Shown here piece by piece: positions 42,521 to 51,886 of a DNA stretch of 64,000 nucleotides. The notes under the pieces are model-generated. The model saw only the letters and a program-made list of their open reading frames with translations, was not told the DNA's origin and did not search any database. Within the stretch, counting starts at the first letter, position 1; every line of letters begins with the position of its first letter. Made by a program: the position numbers and the translations under genes. The DNA is from Paenibacillus sp. MSJ-34. GTDB lineage: Bacteria; Bacillota; Bacilli; Paenibacillales; Paenibacillaceae. Location: positions 1 through 64,000 of the forward strand of contig NZ_JAHLPR010000011.1 in the NCBI RefSeq assembly GCF_018918005.1. The letters run 5' to 3'.

Positions 42521-43780
42521 CTATTCCTCGGGCTTATCGCCAAGCGCGACCGTCACCGTATACATCTTCCCGGCGCGGTAATACGTCACCTCGATCGGCT
42601 CGCCTACCCGCTTGCTTCCGTACAAATATTTACGCAGCTCAAGCGTGCTCCCGATCTCCTTGTCGTCCAGCCGGACGATGACATCGTTCAGCTTGAGTCC
42701 CGCCTTCTTCGAAGGGCCGACCGCCTCCAGCACGATCACTCCGTCTTTGACGCCGGCAGGCAGCTTCAAGCTTTTGCGCATATCGTCCTCGATCGGAGCG
42801 TACGGATTGTTCAAATCGATCGTGTACACGCCGATATACGGGCGTATGACCCGCCCCTCGCGAATGAGCGAGTTGGCAATGTCCATCACCGAATTGATCG
42901 GCAAGGCGAATCCGATTCCTTCGACCCCGATATCCGCGATTTTCATCGCGTTAATGCCGATGACGCGTCCCTCCAGATCGATCAACGCCCCGCCGCTGTT
43001 GCCCTCATTGATGGCCGCGTCGATCTGGATCACCTCTTGCTCCCAATCGTACACGCCGTCTCCGTTCAACGAGATCGGAACAATCTGCAGCGTCTTGCTA
43101 ATGATGCCGGACGACAACGACTCGCCCAGCCCCAGCGGGTTGCCGATCGCGATCACCGTTTCCCCCATGCGAAGCTTCGCCGAATCGCCGATTTCCGCCA
43201 CCGTATCGATGCCTTGGTCGTCGATTTCCAGTACGGCGATATCGCTAATTCGATCCTTCCCGACCACTTTGGCCGGTTTGCGCGTGCCGTCAATCAAAGA
43301 CACTTCCAATTCATCGGCCTCGTCAATCACATGATAGTTCGTCACGATCAACGCTTTGCCGCGGTCTTTCTGAATAATAATGCCCGATCCCAAGCCGGCG
43401 TCGGCCATCAGGCCGCTTCGCATTCCCTTTTGTTTATTCACGATGCTGACGACGGCGGGGCGCACCTTCTCCGACGCAAGCGGAATCCGGTCGTACGGAT
43501 CGATGACAGGCTGATGTTGCGGCGGCGCCGTGATCATCGCCGCGGCGGGCACCGGCGCGGGCTCCGGACTGCGGACATCCGCGATCCAGCTGTACAACAG
43601 CACGGCCGCAATGGCGCTGCAAACCGAACTGAACACGGATATTTGCCATGTCGACCAGCGTCTGCGGCTCCGGCCGTGAAACATGCTCCGTTCCCGACGT
43701 GACCCTCGTTTGCGCCATCCGATCCGGCGCGGCAATTTCGGTGAATAAAAATCGTCGTCAAACAAGCTCACTCGGGTCAT
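42521..43780 (-). CDS. htrA: HtrA-type membrane-anchored serine protease
   Basis: A 419-residue envelope protease (HtrC/YyxA type of the WalRK locus) that degrades or refolds damaged exported proteins. A basic cytoplasmic tail is followed by one membrane helix (about 47-66), then a trypsin-like domain with the catalytic triad H150 (TNYHVID), D180 (RISDIAVL) and S262 (NEGNSGGAL), and one C-terminal PDZ domain (about 320-415, with KKAGLKLNDVIVRLDDKEI). GAGGGGAG precedes the ATG. It is separated from walJ by a 206-bp repeat element and a small gene. Confidence 0.95.
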   Translation of the reverse strand: MTRVSLFDDDFYSPKLPRRIGWRKRGSRRERSMFHGRSRRRWSTWQISVFSSVCSAIAAVLLYSWIADVRSPEPAPVPAAAMITAPPQHQPVIDPYDRIPLASEKVRPAVVSIVNKQKGMRSGLMADAGLGSGIIIQKDRGKALIVTNYHVIDEADELEVSLIDGTRKPAKVVGKDRISDIAVLEIDDQGIDTVAEIGDSAKLRMGETVIAIGNPLGLGESLSSGIISKTLQIVPISLNGDGVYDWEQEVIQIDAAINEGNSGGALIDLEGRVIGINAMKIADIGVEGIGFALPINSVMDIANSLIREGRVIRPYIGVYTIDLNNPYAPIEDDMRKSLKLPAGVKDGVIVLEAVGPSKKAGLKLNDVIVRLDDKEIGSTLELRKYLYGSKRVGEPIEVTYYRAGKMYTVTVALGDKPEE

Positions 43781-43892
43781 CTCCCCTCGATGCGCTGCGC
43801 ATCACTGCTTCTCTTACATAAATCATATTCTTTTATCCCCAAAAAGGAAGAATGTTTTGTCCTGCAACTGCCTACAATAAATAATAATACGT

Positions 43893-44098
43893 GTTCAAAA
43901 AGTCGGCTTTTCAGCACCGAGAAGGTTGCGAGAACCCGAAGAAGGAGGAGCGCAGTGTAGGCAAAACCTACATGAGAACCTCAAATGTTTCCGGAGGAAA
44001 CATACTTCGTAAGCATTTGCTCTTCGAGGGTGAACGCAAGATTCGAAGTCGAATCTGCCAACAGTCACGCTTCGTGATCAAAAGTTGACTTTTTGAAC
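43893..44098. mobile_element. 206-bp MITE-like element with terminal inverted repeats
   Basis: Left end GTTCAAAAAGTCGGCTTTT and right end AAAAGTTGACTTTTTGAAC match as inverted repeats in 17 of 19 positions. The interior carries words such as AGCATTTGCT and CGCAAGATTCGAAGTCGAAT and no real gene. I recall similar sequences between Paenibacillus genes. It lies between htrA and the 44319 gene. No clear target duplication is seen. Confidence 0.72.
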
Positions 44099-44318
44099 AA
44101 CCTCTAATAGACAAACTTAGGTTCTTGCGATTAAGCTCTCATAAATCTTTAAGCAATCGCCGTTCGATTTATGCCATATCGGCGAATCAAATTTATCCCG
44201 GCGCTTGTCCTCGCATTCTATTCATTCTCACCCTTTCATCATACCACAAAAATGAGAGCATAAAATTGTTAATATGTACATGCCGTACCGCGCACAAAAT
44301 TCCAAGGAGGGGTTTAGG

Positions 44319-44525
44319 ATGTCCCGTATGTTCTCGCCCATGGAGCAAGTTGACCTTGTTGCCAAGCTGGCCGATCTGAAAGAAGAGCATTACCGCAATA
44401 CGCTCGCCTTAAGCACGCTCATCGAACTGCTTGTGGAGAAGCAAATATTGACCCGCAGCGAAATCGAAGAGAAAGCGGCGGAACTCGATCAATTTATTTC
44501 TCGCTCACCTTATCCCATGGCGTAG
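44319..44525 (+). CDS. Small conserved-looking protein
   Basis: A 68-residue helical protein: MSRMFSPMEQVDLVAKLADL, then STLIELLVEKQILTRSEIEE. AAGGAGG lies seven bases ahead of the ATG. It is the only rightward gene in the core block and its end overlaps the end of walJ by 32 bases, tail to tail. It reads like a short coiled coil. I know no function. Confidence 0.7.
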   Translation: MSRMFSPMEQVDLVAKLADLKEEHYRNTLALSTLIELLVEKQILTRSEIEEKAAELDQFISRSPYPMA

Positions 44526-45300
44526 GCCGGTCATAATACGTATCTCTTAGCTGCAATTCGCTATCTTTAAAAAAGTACCCGTTGCTCTCCATGACATCGC
44601 GCACCGTCATCTTGGCTAAATCCATCATATTATGCTCCCGGCTTAAATGCGCGAGATAGACGCGGCGCGTGTTGCCTGTCGCCAATTCGCACAACGCTTC
44701 GCCCGCCGTTTCGTTGGACAAATGCCCCAAATCGCCTAAAATCCGCCGCTTAATATTCCAAGGATATTTGCCCATGCGCAGCATTTCGATGTCATGATTC
44801 GCTTCCAACACGAGTACGTCGGAATCTTCAATCGCCTGCTTCACTTTCTCGCTAACATAGCCGAGATCTGTCGCCAAGCTTAATTTCTCGTCCCCGTCGT
44901 AGAAACAATACCCGACAGGCTCGGCGGCATCATGCGAGATACCGTACGATTCCACGCGAAGCGTGCCGAAATCGAGCGCTTCGCCCGTATTCATGACGAT
45001 GCGCTTCTCCTCGGCAATTTCTCCAATATGTTTGTTTAACGCTTCCCAAGTCGCTTCATTCGCATAGACCGGCAAATCGTACTTTCTCGCCAGAGCGCCC
45101 AATCCTTTAATATGGTCGGAATGTTCGTGCGTGACGAGAATGCCGTCGAGCTCTTCCCCGGACACGCCCCGCTCCTGCAACAATTCGTCCACGCGTTTTG
45201 CGCTTAAACCGGCATCCACCAATAACCTTGCGTCTTCATTCTCAACGACCGTCGCGTTCCCCGTCGAACCGCTGGACAAAACCGTAAATCGTAAACCCAT
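44494..45300 (-). CDS. walJ: WalJ (YycJ) metallo-beta-lactamase fold hydrolase
   Basis: A 268-residue MBL-fold hydrolase of the WalRK operon, proposed to be a DNA or RNA exonuclease-like protein linking cell division and replication. It begins RFTVLSSGSTGNATVVENED, has the metal motif THEHSDH (HxHxDH, near 60) and the second-site LATDLGYVSEKVKQAIEDSD, and later AHLSREHNM. Start ATG 45300 gives the usual length. It follows yycI by 77 bases as the last gene of walR-walK-yycH-yycI-walJ. Confidence 0.94.
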   Translation of the reverse strand: MGLRFTVLSSGSTGNATVVENEDARLLVDAGLSAKRVDELLQERGVSGEELDGILVTHEHSDHIKGLGALARKYDLPVYANEATWEALNKHIGEIAEEKRIVMNTGEALDFGTLRVESYGISHDAAEPVGYCFYDGDEKLSLATDLGYVSEKVKQAIEDSDVLVLEANHDIEMLRMGKYPWNIKRRILGDLGHLSNETAGEALCELATGNTRRVYLAHLSREHNMMDLAKMTVRDVMESNGYFFKDSELQLRDTYYDRPTPWDKVSEK

Positions 45301-45377
45301 ATGTCCATTTCCCCTTCTCTTGTATGCGAAAGCGCACCAACCACTGTAATCATTTCCCAAATCCCGCTTAAGGATCG

Positions 45378-46106
45378 TTACGATTGCGGATGGTACACTT
45401 CCGCGCTAATCGCATTGACGAAATAAATATCTCCGTTCTCCAGCATGACCCGCCAGGACGGCGCCGTCACCAGCGTCTCATTATACACTTGGCCGTGATA
45501 GCCGAGTTGAATATCTTTCACGATGGCGCCTTGCGGCAAATATTTTTCGATCAGGCGGCCGAGCGCCGTCGTAGCCGGCAGCACCTTTTGCTCCTTATCG
45601 TCTTCGGAAACGAGCATCTCCACATGACTTTCCCGGTACGCCACAATTTTCTGATTCGCATAGAACAGCTCCATCTGCACTTCGAACATCGGCCACTTGC
45701 GATCAAGCAGCAGATTCAGGACGAAAGCTTCGTCCGACGCAATCAGCGGATCGTACTTATAATTTTCAATGCCTGGAATTTGATCTTCAAGCGCCTTGCG
45801 CAGTTCCTTCTCGGTAAAGATCACTTTACTGTCAACAGGCTCTTCCAGCTTCACCGTCTTCCCGAACGGTTCGGGATCGACGAATCGCACCGTCACTTCG
45901 CGCATAACCGGCGTGTCGGACGGAATTTTGGCCGGCACCTGAATACGCTTCTGCTCCATGACGGCCTTCGTCTCTTCCGGCAACGAAGTCCAGTCCAGGT
46001 TGGAGTTCCACTGTTCCCGCACATCGAGCCAAAGCTGATACCCGAGCACCAGATTCAGAAGCAAGAAGGCAAATATCAACACACTCTTCGCGCGACTCCA
46101 ATCCAT
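45378..46106 (-). CDS. yycI: YycI, WalK regulatory membrane protein
   Basis: A 242-residue membrane-anchored regulator that, with YycH, modulates the WalK kinase. It has one N-terminal helix (DWSRAKSVLIFAFLLLNLVL, the usual YycI opening) and an extracytoplasmic domain with two repeats of a beta fold, ending APSWRVMLENGDIYFVNAIS. Start ATG 46106 follows AGGAGG. It is 18 bases after yycH. Confidence 0.92.
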   Translation of the reverse strand: MDWSRAKSVLIFAFLLLNLVLGYQLWLDVREQWNSNLDWTSLPEETKAVMEQKRIQVPAKIPSDTPVMREVTVRFVDPEPFGKTVKLEEPVDSKVIFTEKELRKALEDQIPGIENYKYDPLIASDEAFVLNLLLDRKWPMFEVQMELFYANQKIVAYRESHVEMLVSEDDKEQKVLPATTALGRLIEKYLPQGAIVKDIQLGYHGQVYNETLVTAPSWRVMLENGDIYFVNAISAEVYHPQS

Positions 46107-46124
46107 GGGCAACCTCCTAACATA

Positions 46125-47408
46125 CTACCTCAATATATCCGTCGTACCGTCCTTGAGCTTAACCGCCCATACCGGAATCAGGCTCATGCTCTCCTCGGCA
46201 AGCACAGGCCGATAAGCCGGAAATACGGCCTCGATGCCGTAAGACGAATTTTTCCGGTATTGTTCGATCATCGCCTCGAGCTCCGGACCTCCCGGCAATG
46301 TTCGGATCGACTTGCTCTCCGCTCTGTCTTCGACATGAATCAGCGAACGCTCATAACCGGAGACGACGCTCTGCTGCATCACGAGCCGGATATGCCCGAA
46401 CCGGAAATCATCCGATGAGATAATCGGATAGGCTCCGTAATATTGTTGGAACATCACTTCGCTGCCTTCCGCCGGATGCTGCGGAATCGCCAGACGGTAC
46501 GTCCCGTTCCAGCCGCCGTGCTGATTGACGAACTGGACCGCCGACAGCACGTTGTCGCTCAAATCGTTCTTATTGTCCGCCCGGGCGATCGGGTCGGAGA
46601 AGATCATCCATTTCTGATCCTGTTTCACCTGCAAACTCCGTTTGCCGTCCGTAAAGATTTCCGAACCGTCCTTTTCCTGAATCATGCGCGTCGTGCTCGG
46701 ATCGAGAAACAGGTTGCGCTGCATTTGCTCCGACGTAAACGTTTGGTACGGCAGCGTCGCCTGCACCATTTCGATCGGCTCGTCAGGCAAATAGATTTTG
46801 CCGTCGGCGGAGTGATACGGCATCCAGCCTTCGCCGAAGACGAGATGCTGCTTCACGTCCTGCACCGTCAAGTCGGCTCGCGTCGCTTCGTACACGATAT
46901 CCCCTTTGGCGCTGAAGAACAAGGATCGCACATCCTCGTTGTCGCCGGACGTATAGATCCAGATCCGGTCGACGACTTCCTCCGCAAACGTCGTATCCGC
47001 CTGAATTTGCATCACGCGCTGCAGCAGCGCGATCGGCACGCCTTGGGAGAACCGCAGTTCGATCCCTTGGTTCTCATTGCGCACCCGGTTCCAATCCATC
47101 ATATTGTACGGATGGCGTTGAAACCCGTCGAATTTGCGCCCTTGCAGCCGTTTATAAATTTCTTTATAGAAGACCAGGTCCGGCGAGAATAACGTATGCT
47201 TCCCTTCTCCCAAATGCAGTATCATTTGATCCGGGAAAATCAAGTTCTCCACTTTCTCTTCCGGGCCCATCTCCTCCGTTTTGACATAATTGCTCTCCGT
47301 CTTCTGGATGGGTTCGAAGTACGGCATGCTATAGGAAAGGAAATAGCTCTGCACCAAGCTTAAGACGACCAATGCCGCCAGCAGAACGGATTTCATTTTC
47401 TCTATCAA
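46125..47408 (-). CDS. yycH: YycH, WalK regulatory membrane protein
   Basis: A 427-residue single-pass protein. The N-terminal helix (MKSVLLAALVVLSLVQSYFL) carries the conserved K-S-x-x-L-x-x-L-V-x-x-S-x-x-L pattern of YycH; the outer part is the three-domain YycH fold (for example VVDRIWIYTSGDNEDVRSLF). It binds WalK and YycI in the membrane and sets kinase activity. The start is a TTG that overlaps the end of walK by four bases; an ATG 12 bases on is possible. Confidence 0.93.
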   Translation of the reverse strand: MIEKMKSVLLAALVVLSLVQSYFLSYSMPYFEPIQKTESNYVKTEEMGPEEKVENLIFPDQMILHLGEGKHTLFSPDLVFYKEIYKRLQGRKFDGFQRHPYNMMDWNRVRNENQGIELRFSQGVPIALLQRVMQIQADTTFAEEVVDRIWIYTSGDNEDVRSLFFSAKGDIVYEATRADLTVQDVKQHLVFGEGWMPYHSADGKIYLPDEPIEMVQATLPYQTFTSEQMQRNLFLDPSTTRMIQEKDGSEIFTDGKRSLQVKQDQKWMIFSDPIARADNKNDLSDNVLSAVQFVNQHGGWNGTYRLAIPQHPAEGSEVMFQQYYGAYPIISSDDFRFGHIRLVMQQSVVSGYERSLIHVEDRAESKSIRTLPGGPELEAMIEQYRKNSSYGIEAVFPAYRPVLAEESMSLIPVWAVKLKDGTTDILR

Positions 47409-49255
47409 CTTGCCTCACTCCCTTCCGTCTCCGTCACGATCGTGAACGTGACCTTGGTGCCTGCGTTCAATTCCGATTCGAGGGTAATCGTGCCTCCATG
47501 CGCCTTCACAATTTCCCGGGCAATGGAAAGTCCTAGTCCGGTACCGCCCATACTGCGCGACCGCGCCTTGTCGACACGGTAGAAGCGGTCGAATATCCGG
47601 TCCAGATCTTTTTTCGGAATGCCGATGCCTGTATCTTTAACGGAAAAAGCGATTTTATCGCTGCCTGATTTGCGCGCTTCAATTTCGATCCTGCCGCCGT
47701 CCGGCGTATATTTCAACGCATTCGACACCAGATTGTCCAACACTTGATCGATTTGGTCGCGATCCAGCACGACCGTATCGATTCCTTTCTCGATCAGAAT
47801 GGTCGGCCGAATCCGCTTCTGCTGCATTTGAAACGAGAAGCGGTCCGCCACCTCTTCCAGCATTTCCACGATGCGGGTCGGCTGTTTGCGCATAATGGCC
47901 TGCTTGGAGTCGAAACGCGACAGATGCAGCAAATCGGTCACAAGCCGGATCATCCGCTCCGATTCGCTCTGCACGACCCCGACGAAACGGTTCGCAAGCT
48001 GAGGCTCTTCCAACGCTCCGTCGCTTAACGCTTCGACATAACTTCGAATCGTCGTCAGCGGCGTCCGCAATTCATGCGACACATTCGCCACAAATTCCCG
48101 GCGCGATTCCTCCAGCTTCTCCTGCTCGGTTACGTCCTGCAGAACGGCGATCGTCCCCGTTATCCCTTGATCCCGCCGGTGAATCGGCGAGAACGTGACG
48201 CGCACGATGATCGGTTCCTCCGTACTGTCGAGCGCAATCGGCAGCAGCGTAGAGCGATGCGAATCCTTCATCAGCGAGTCGACCGTTTGCTTCGAAATGC
48301 CGAGCAGCGTCGAAATATCTTTGCCGTGCAGCGTAATATCGTCGGTGCGCAGCATTTCCTTCGCGCGCCGGTTCATAACGATAATATTGCCGAGCTCGTC
48401 GGTCGCCAGCACGCCGTCGCTCATATTGGTCAGAACCGATTCCAGCTTCTCCTTCTCTTCCTCGTTCTGCGACAAGGCGTCCCTGAGCCGCTGCGTCATA
48501 TAGTTGAAAGCCTCGCTCAATTGGCCGATCTCGTCGTTGCCGAGCACGGGCACGCGCTGGTCGAACCTTCCTTCCGCCACGGCGGTGGCATGCTTCGTAA
48601 TTTCCTTGATCGGACTGGTGATCGTATGGGCCAGGATAACGCCGAGCGACGCGGTTAATCCAAGCGCAATCAGGGTGCCGGATACGAATATATTGTTAAT
48701 CCGGTCGATCGTATCGTACAGTTCCTTCATCGACGCGGCGATATAGACCGCCCCGATCACTTTGCTATTGCTTGGGTTGTTGCTGATGACCGGTTTGGCG
48801 ATAATTTTCTTCCGAACCCGGTTCTCGTCGATCATTTCATCCTCGTTGTCCCGAATGCCTTGGAGAGCGCGGCTGACGACCGTTTGCGTATTTTTACGCC
48901 CAATATACGCATGATGCGACTGGAGCGACGTCGTAAGCACCTTTCCGCTCGCGTCCAAAATTTGAATTTCCCCGTCGTTGATCGAGAACAGGTCGCGTAC
49001 GACCGTATTCAAATCGTCGATCGACAACGTTTGCTCGTTCGTTCCCTCTTCCGGCTTGACATTGATATAATTAACCGCAATGCCCGACAACATCTCCGCT
49101 TTTCCCTTTAAGTCCCTGGTGAAATTGCTCGTCAGCGAGGTTTTCATCACACTCACGAAATAAACCCCGATTAACTGCATCGCAATTAATATGAGCAGGA
49201 CGTAAATGATGATGAGTTTCGCTTGAATCGTACGGAAAAAACGAAACAATTTCAT
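47405..49255 (-). CDS. walK: WalK sensor histidine kinase
   Basis: A 616-residue membrane kinase that controls cell-wall hydrolase expression through WalR. Order: helix 1 (about 12-31), extracellular PAS-like sensor (about 32-180), helix 2, HAMP (ITSPIKEITKHATAVAEGRF, about 210-265), cytoplasmic PAS (MSDGVLATDELGNIIVMNRR), the histidine box FVANVSHELRTPLTTIRSYV (near 390), then N, G1, F and G2 ATP motifs (DNLVSNALKYTPDGG, DTGIGIP, GGTGLGLSI). It lies 3 bases after walR. Essential in relatives. Confidence 0.97.
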   Translation of the reverse strand: MKLFRFFRTIQAKLIIIYVLLILIAMQLIGVYFVSVMKTSLTSNFTRDLKGKAEMLSGIAVNYINVKPEEGTNEQTLSIDDLNTVVRDLFSINDGEIQILDASGKVLTTSLQSHHAYIGRKNTQTVVSRALQGIRDNEDEMIDENRVRKKIIAKPVISNNPSNSKVIGAVYIAASMKELYDTIDRINNIFVSGTLIALGLTASLGVILAHTITSPIKEITKHATAVAEGRFDQRVPVLGNDEIGQLSEAFNYMTQRLRDALSQNEEEKEKLESVLTNMSDGVLATDELGNIIVMNRRAKEMLRTDDITLHGKDISTLLGISKQTVDSLMKDSHRSTLLPIALDSTEEPIIVRVTFSPIHRRDQGITGTIAVLQDVTEQEKLEESRREFVANVSHELRTPLTTIRSYVEALSDGALEEPQLANRFVGVVQSESERMIRLVTDLLHLSRFDSKQAIMRKQPTRIVEMLEEVADRFSFQMQQKRIRPTILIEKGIDTVVLDRDQIDQVLDNLVSNALKYTPDGGRIEIEARKSGSDKIAFSVKDTGIGIPKKDLDRIFDRFYRVDKARSRSMGGTGLGLSIAREIVKAHGGTITLESELNAGTKVTFTIVTETEGSEAS

Positions 49256-49258
49256 GAA

Positions 49259-49990
49259 TTATAATCCTCCCGTTTTCGGGTTGCGCATCATATATCCCAA
49301 ACCGCGCCGGGTCATAATATATTCGGGTTTGCTCGGATCGTCTTCGATTTTCTCGCGCAGCCGGCGAATCGTCACATCCACGGTCCGTACGTCGCCGAAA
49401 TATTCGAATCCCCATACCGCCTGCAGCAAATGCTCGCGCGTCATGACTTTACCGCCGTTTTTGACCATGTAAAAGACAAGCTCATACTCGCGATGCGTCA
49501 AGTCGAGCGGTTCGCCGTCTTTATACACGACATACATATCCGTATCGATGAACAAATTGAAATAGTGAATTCCCTGCTTGTCCTCTCCCGCGGTATCTTG
49601 TCCCGCCGGCGCCGGAGCGGCGTTCTTCGCCTGGCGGCGCAAATGCGCTTTCACGCGCGCGAGCAATTCGCGGGTGCTGAACGGCTTGGTCACATAATCG
49701 TCGGCGCCGAGCTCCAGCCCGAGCACCTTGTCCAGCTCCGTATCCTTCGCGGTCAGCATAATGATCGGCGTCTGCAATTGGGCGCGCACCTCGCGGCATA
49801 CATCCATCCCGTCTTTTACCGGCAGCATCAGGTCGAGCAGGATTAAATCCGGCTTTTCCCGGAAGGCAAGCTCCACCGCTTCCGCGCCGTCAAAAGCGCA
49901 AATGACCTGGTAGCCCTCTTTTTCCAAGTTGAATTTTAAAATATCTGCAATCGGCTGCTCGTCGTCAACTACTAATATTTTTCCGTGCAT
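49259..49990 (-). CDS. walR: WalR response regulator
   Basis: A 243-residue OmpR/PhoB-type regulator. Receiver: [20 protein letters not shown] with acidic pocket D-D, phosphoacceptor aspartate in [19 protein letters not shown], and [18 protein letters not shown]. Winged helix: [20 protein letters not shown] and the end RGLGYMMR. It activates and represses autolysin and wall genes. ATG 49990 is preferred to GTG 49999 because of the family start [11 protein letters not shown]. It heads the wal operon. Confidence 0.97.
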   Translation of the reverse strand: MHGKILVVDDEQPIADILKFNLEKEGYQVICAFDGAEAVELAFREKPDLILLDLMLPVKDGMDVCREVRAQLQTPIIMLTAKDTELDKVLGLELGADDYVTKPFSTRELLARVKAHLRRQAKNAAPAPAGQDTAGEDKQGIHYFNLFIDTDMYVVYKDGEPLDLTHREYELVFYMVKNGGKVMTREHLLQAVWGFEYFGDVRTVDVTIRRLREKIEDDPSKPEYIMTRRGLGYMMRNPKTGGL

Positions 49991-50077
49991 CCTGTTCACC
50001 GCCTATAAACCATATACTTATCTTCCTCTATCTTACCACACCTGATCCTTCCCTTTAAAACAATAAATAACGGAAAA

Positions 50078-50110
50078 AAGCATCGCCGAACGGTAACTTC
50101 GACAATGCTT
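50078..50110 (-). terminator. Terminator after the M23 peptidase
   Basis: AAGCATTGTCGAA and TTCGGCGATGCTT pair around a short loop, followed in the leftward direction by TTTTTTCCG. Confidence 0.85.
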
Positions 50111-50130
50111 CTTTTCAAGGCTGCTGCGCC

Positions 50131-51675
50131 TTATTTCAAATATTTCATCGGGTTTTGAATCGACCCGTTTTTATGAACTTCAAAATGCAGATGAGTGCCG
50201 GTCGAGCGTCCGGTATTGCCCATAACGCCGATTTTCTCGCCTTTCTCGACTTTATCTCCCTTTTTCACGCTAATTTTGCTCAGATGACCGTATAATGTTT
50301 CATAACCGTTCTTATGATCGATAATGATGGCGTTGCCGAAGCCGCTCTTCTTTCCTGCGAACGAAACGACGCCGCTGTCCGAAGCCATAATCGTCTTGTT
50401 CGAGGAAACGAGATCCACTCCGTTATGCATGCGGCCCCACCGTTTTCCGTAACTGCTGGTTAAGCGGGCGCCGGATACGGGCCATCGGAAGGAACCCGAA
50501 CCTTCGCCAACGACTTTCGTCCCTTTCACAATGATCTCCGCGACGGAAGGCGTAATCACCTGCTGACCCAACCATTCTTCCGAAACGAGCAACCCGTTCT
50601 TCTTCGTCAACCGGTACGACATTTGCTTTAAACCGCTTTTGCCGGGGCGAATCACTTTCTTCTCTCCGGCTTTCATGTTCGGATCGTTCTGAACGACCGT
50701 GTCCGGTTCAATGACGACATTCTCCGTCACCTTCTCCACCGTACTCACCGTCAGCGCAGGCTGTATCACCGTTAAATCCAGCTCCTGCCCGATTTGCAAA
50801 TACAGCTCTTCGATGTCCGGATTGTTCTCGTAAATCACTTGCTTGGAAATGTCGAACTTATGCGCGATTCCCGAGACCGTATCTCCCGGCTCCACCTTAT
50901 ATTTGACAGGCTTCGCATCGCCGGTTGTCAGCAACCGGAGCGCTTCCTCAGCGTTAATGACCTGGTCGGGCGCTGTTTGCACGGCGTCGGTATGTACTTC
51001 CTCCTCAAAGGCGGCCTTTTCCACCCGGACCATCTCTTTCGTTTGCGAATGATTCCTCGCGCCGGATGAAAGCGTTCTCACCCTTCCGATTGGCTTCGCT
51101 TCTCCGCTAGTGTATTGCTTTTTCACTTCCGCCAATATTTGGTCGGCCGTTTCCTGATCCTTGACGATTCCGATCGTTTTCCCGTCCACCTTCAACTCCA
51201 CTCCCGCCGCATAGACGGTGAACATCGAACCGAGCTGGGATAACGTTGTTTCATCGTCCGCTTCCCCTTGAAACTTCTTATACGCTTCATAGGTTAGCCC
51301 TTCGGTTTGCAATTGAACATTCGCTTCCGGGTACTTCTCTTGCATTTCTTTCGTTTTCAAGGCAATCAACGTATCGATCGCTTGCGGGTCGCTTACGCTC
51401 CCGATTTCCGTTCCGTTCATATAGACTTTATATAATTCTATTGTATTATTTTGTACGTAATTGATCCCTGTATATGCAGCGGCCCCGATGAGAAGAAATC
51501 CTCCGGCAACAAGAGCGATGCGCTGCTTCGACCCGGCTATCCATTGATGCGTCCGAGACTGAATATACCGATCTTTCGCATTCCTTGCCAGGTCTGTCCA
51601 CCGAGCCGGCCGCATGACGATTCTCGCATTCTTCCATACGGTATCGGCCCAATGTGTAAGCTTGTTCCTTGCCAT
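50131..51675 (-). CDS. Membrane-anchored M23 peptidase with LysM and G5 domains
   Basis: A 514-residue peptidoglycan hydrolase. A short basic start is followed by one membrane helix (IALVAGGFLLIGAAAYTG, about 53-70), a YabE-like region, LysM (YKVEPGDTVSGIAHKFDISK, near 260), a G5 domain (about 305-385), and a C-terminal LytM/M23 zinc endopeptidase with HNGVDL and HLHFEVH (about 418-510) that bear the metal ligands. It cuts peptide cross-links. It lies just upstream of walRK, whose regulon contains such enzymes; control by WalR is inferred, as I see no clean WalR box. Confidence 0.9.
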   Translation of the reverse strand: MARNKLTHWADTVWKNARIVMRPARWTDLARNAKDRYIQSRTHQWIAGSKQRIALVAGGFLLIGAAAYTGINYVQNNTIELYKVYMNGTEIGSVSDPQAIDTLIALKTKEMQEKYPEANVQLQTEGLTYEAYKKFQGEADDETTLSQLGSMFTVYAAGVELKVDGKTIGIVKDQETADQILAEVKKQYTSGEAKPIGRVRTLSSGARNHSQTKEMVRVEKAAFEEEVHTDAVQTAPDQVINAEEALRLLTTGDAKPVKYKVEPGDTVSGIAHKFDISKQVIYENNPDIEELYLQIGQELDLTVIQPALTVSTVEKVTENVVIEPDTVVQNDPNMKAGEKKVIRPGKSGLKQMSYRLTKKNGLLVSEEWLGQQVITPSVAEIIVKGTKVVGEGSGSFRWPVSGARLTSSYGKRWGRMHNGVDLVSSNKTIMASDSGVVSFAGKKSGFGNAIIIDHKNGYETLYGHLSKISVKKGDKVEKGEKIGVMGNTGRSTGTHLHFEVHKNGSIQNPMKYLK

Positions 51676-51886
51676 GACCGTCTCCTTTATTGTTCGTAAA
51701 ATGACAGGGAAATGGTGTCAAAATTTTAACCATTTCACCTACAAATTACTTTAACACAGCCTTCCTTCCAAATTCAACCCCACAATAGGAAAAAAGTAGG
51801 AAGAAAGATGCCGCTACAATATGTCTGACGGCGTAGGTCGAAAGATCGGAATGTTCGGCCCAACAAGGATTTCGGTTCGCAACGCC

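Noticed and set aside
42155-43702. 515-codon rightward open frame
   Set aside because: It runs antisense to htrA, whose triad and PDZ domain are clear; the frame is a by-product of the GC-rich codon use on the other strand and has no family features.
43891-44088. 65-codon open frame inside the MITE-like element
   Set aside because: It lies wholly within the inverted-repeat element and begins in its terminal repeat.
45384-46418. 344-codon rightward open frame across yycI and yycH
   Set aside because: Antisense to two well-recognised genes, His/Arg rich and without a ribosome site.
51676-51800. WalR box (TGTWAH-N5-TGTWAH) upstream of the M23 peptidase
   Set aside because: TGTTAA and TGTAGG words occur, but with wrong spacing and mismatches; not good enough to call.
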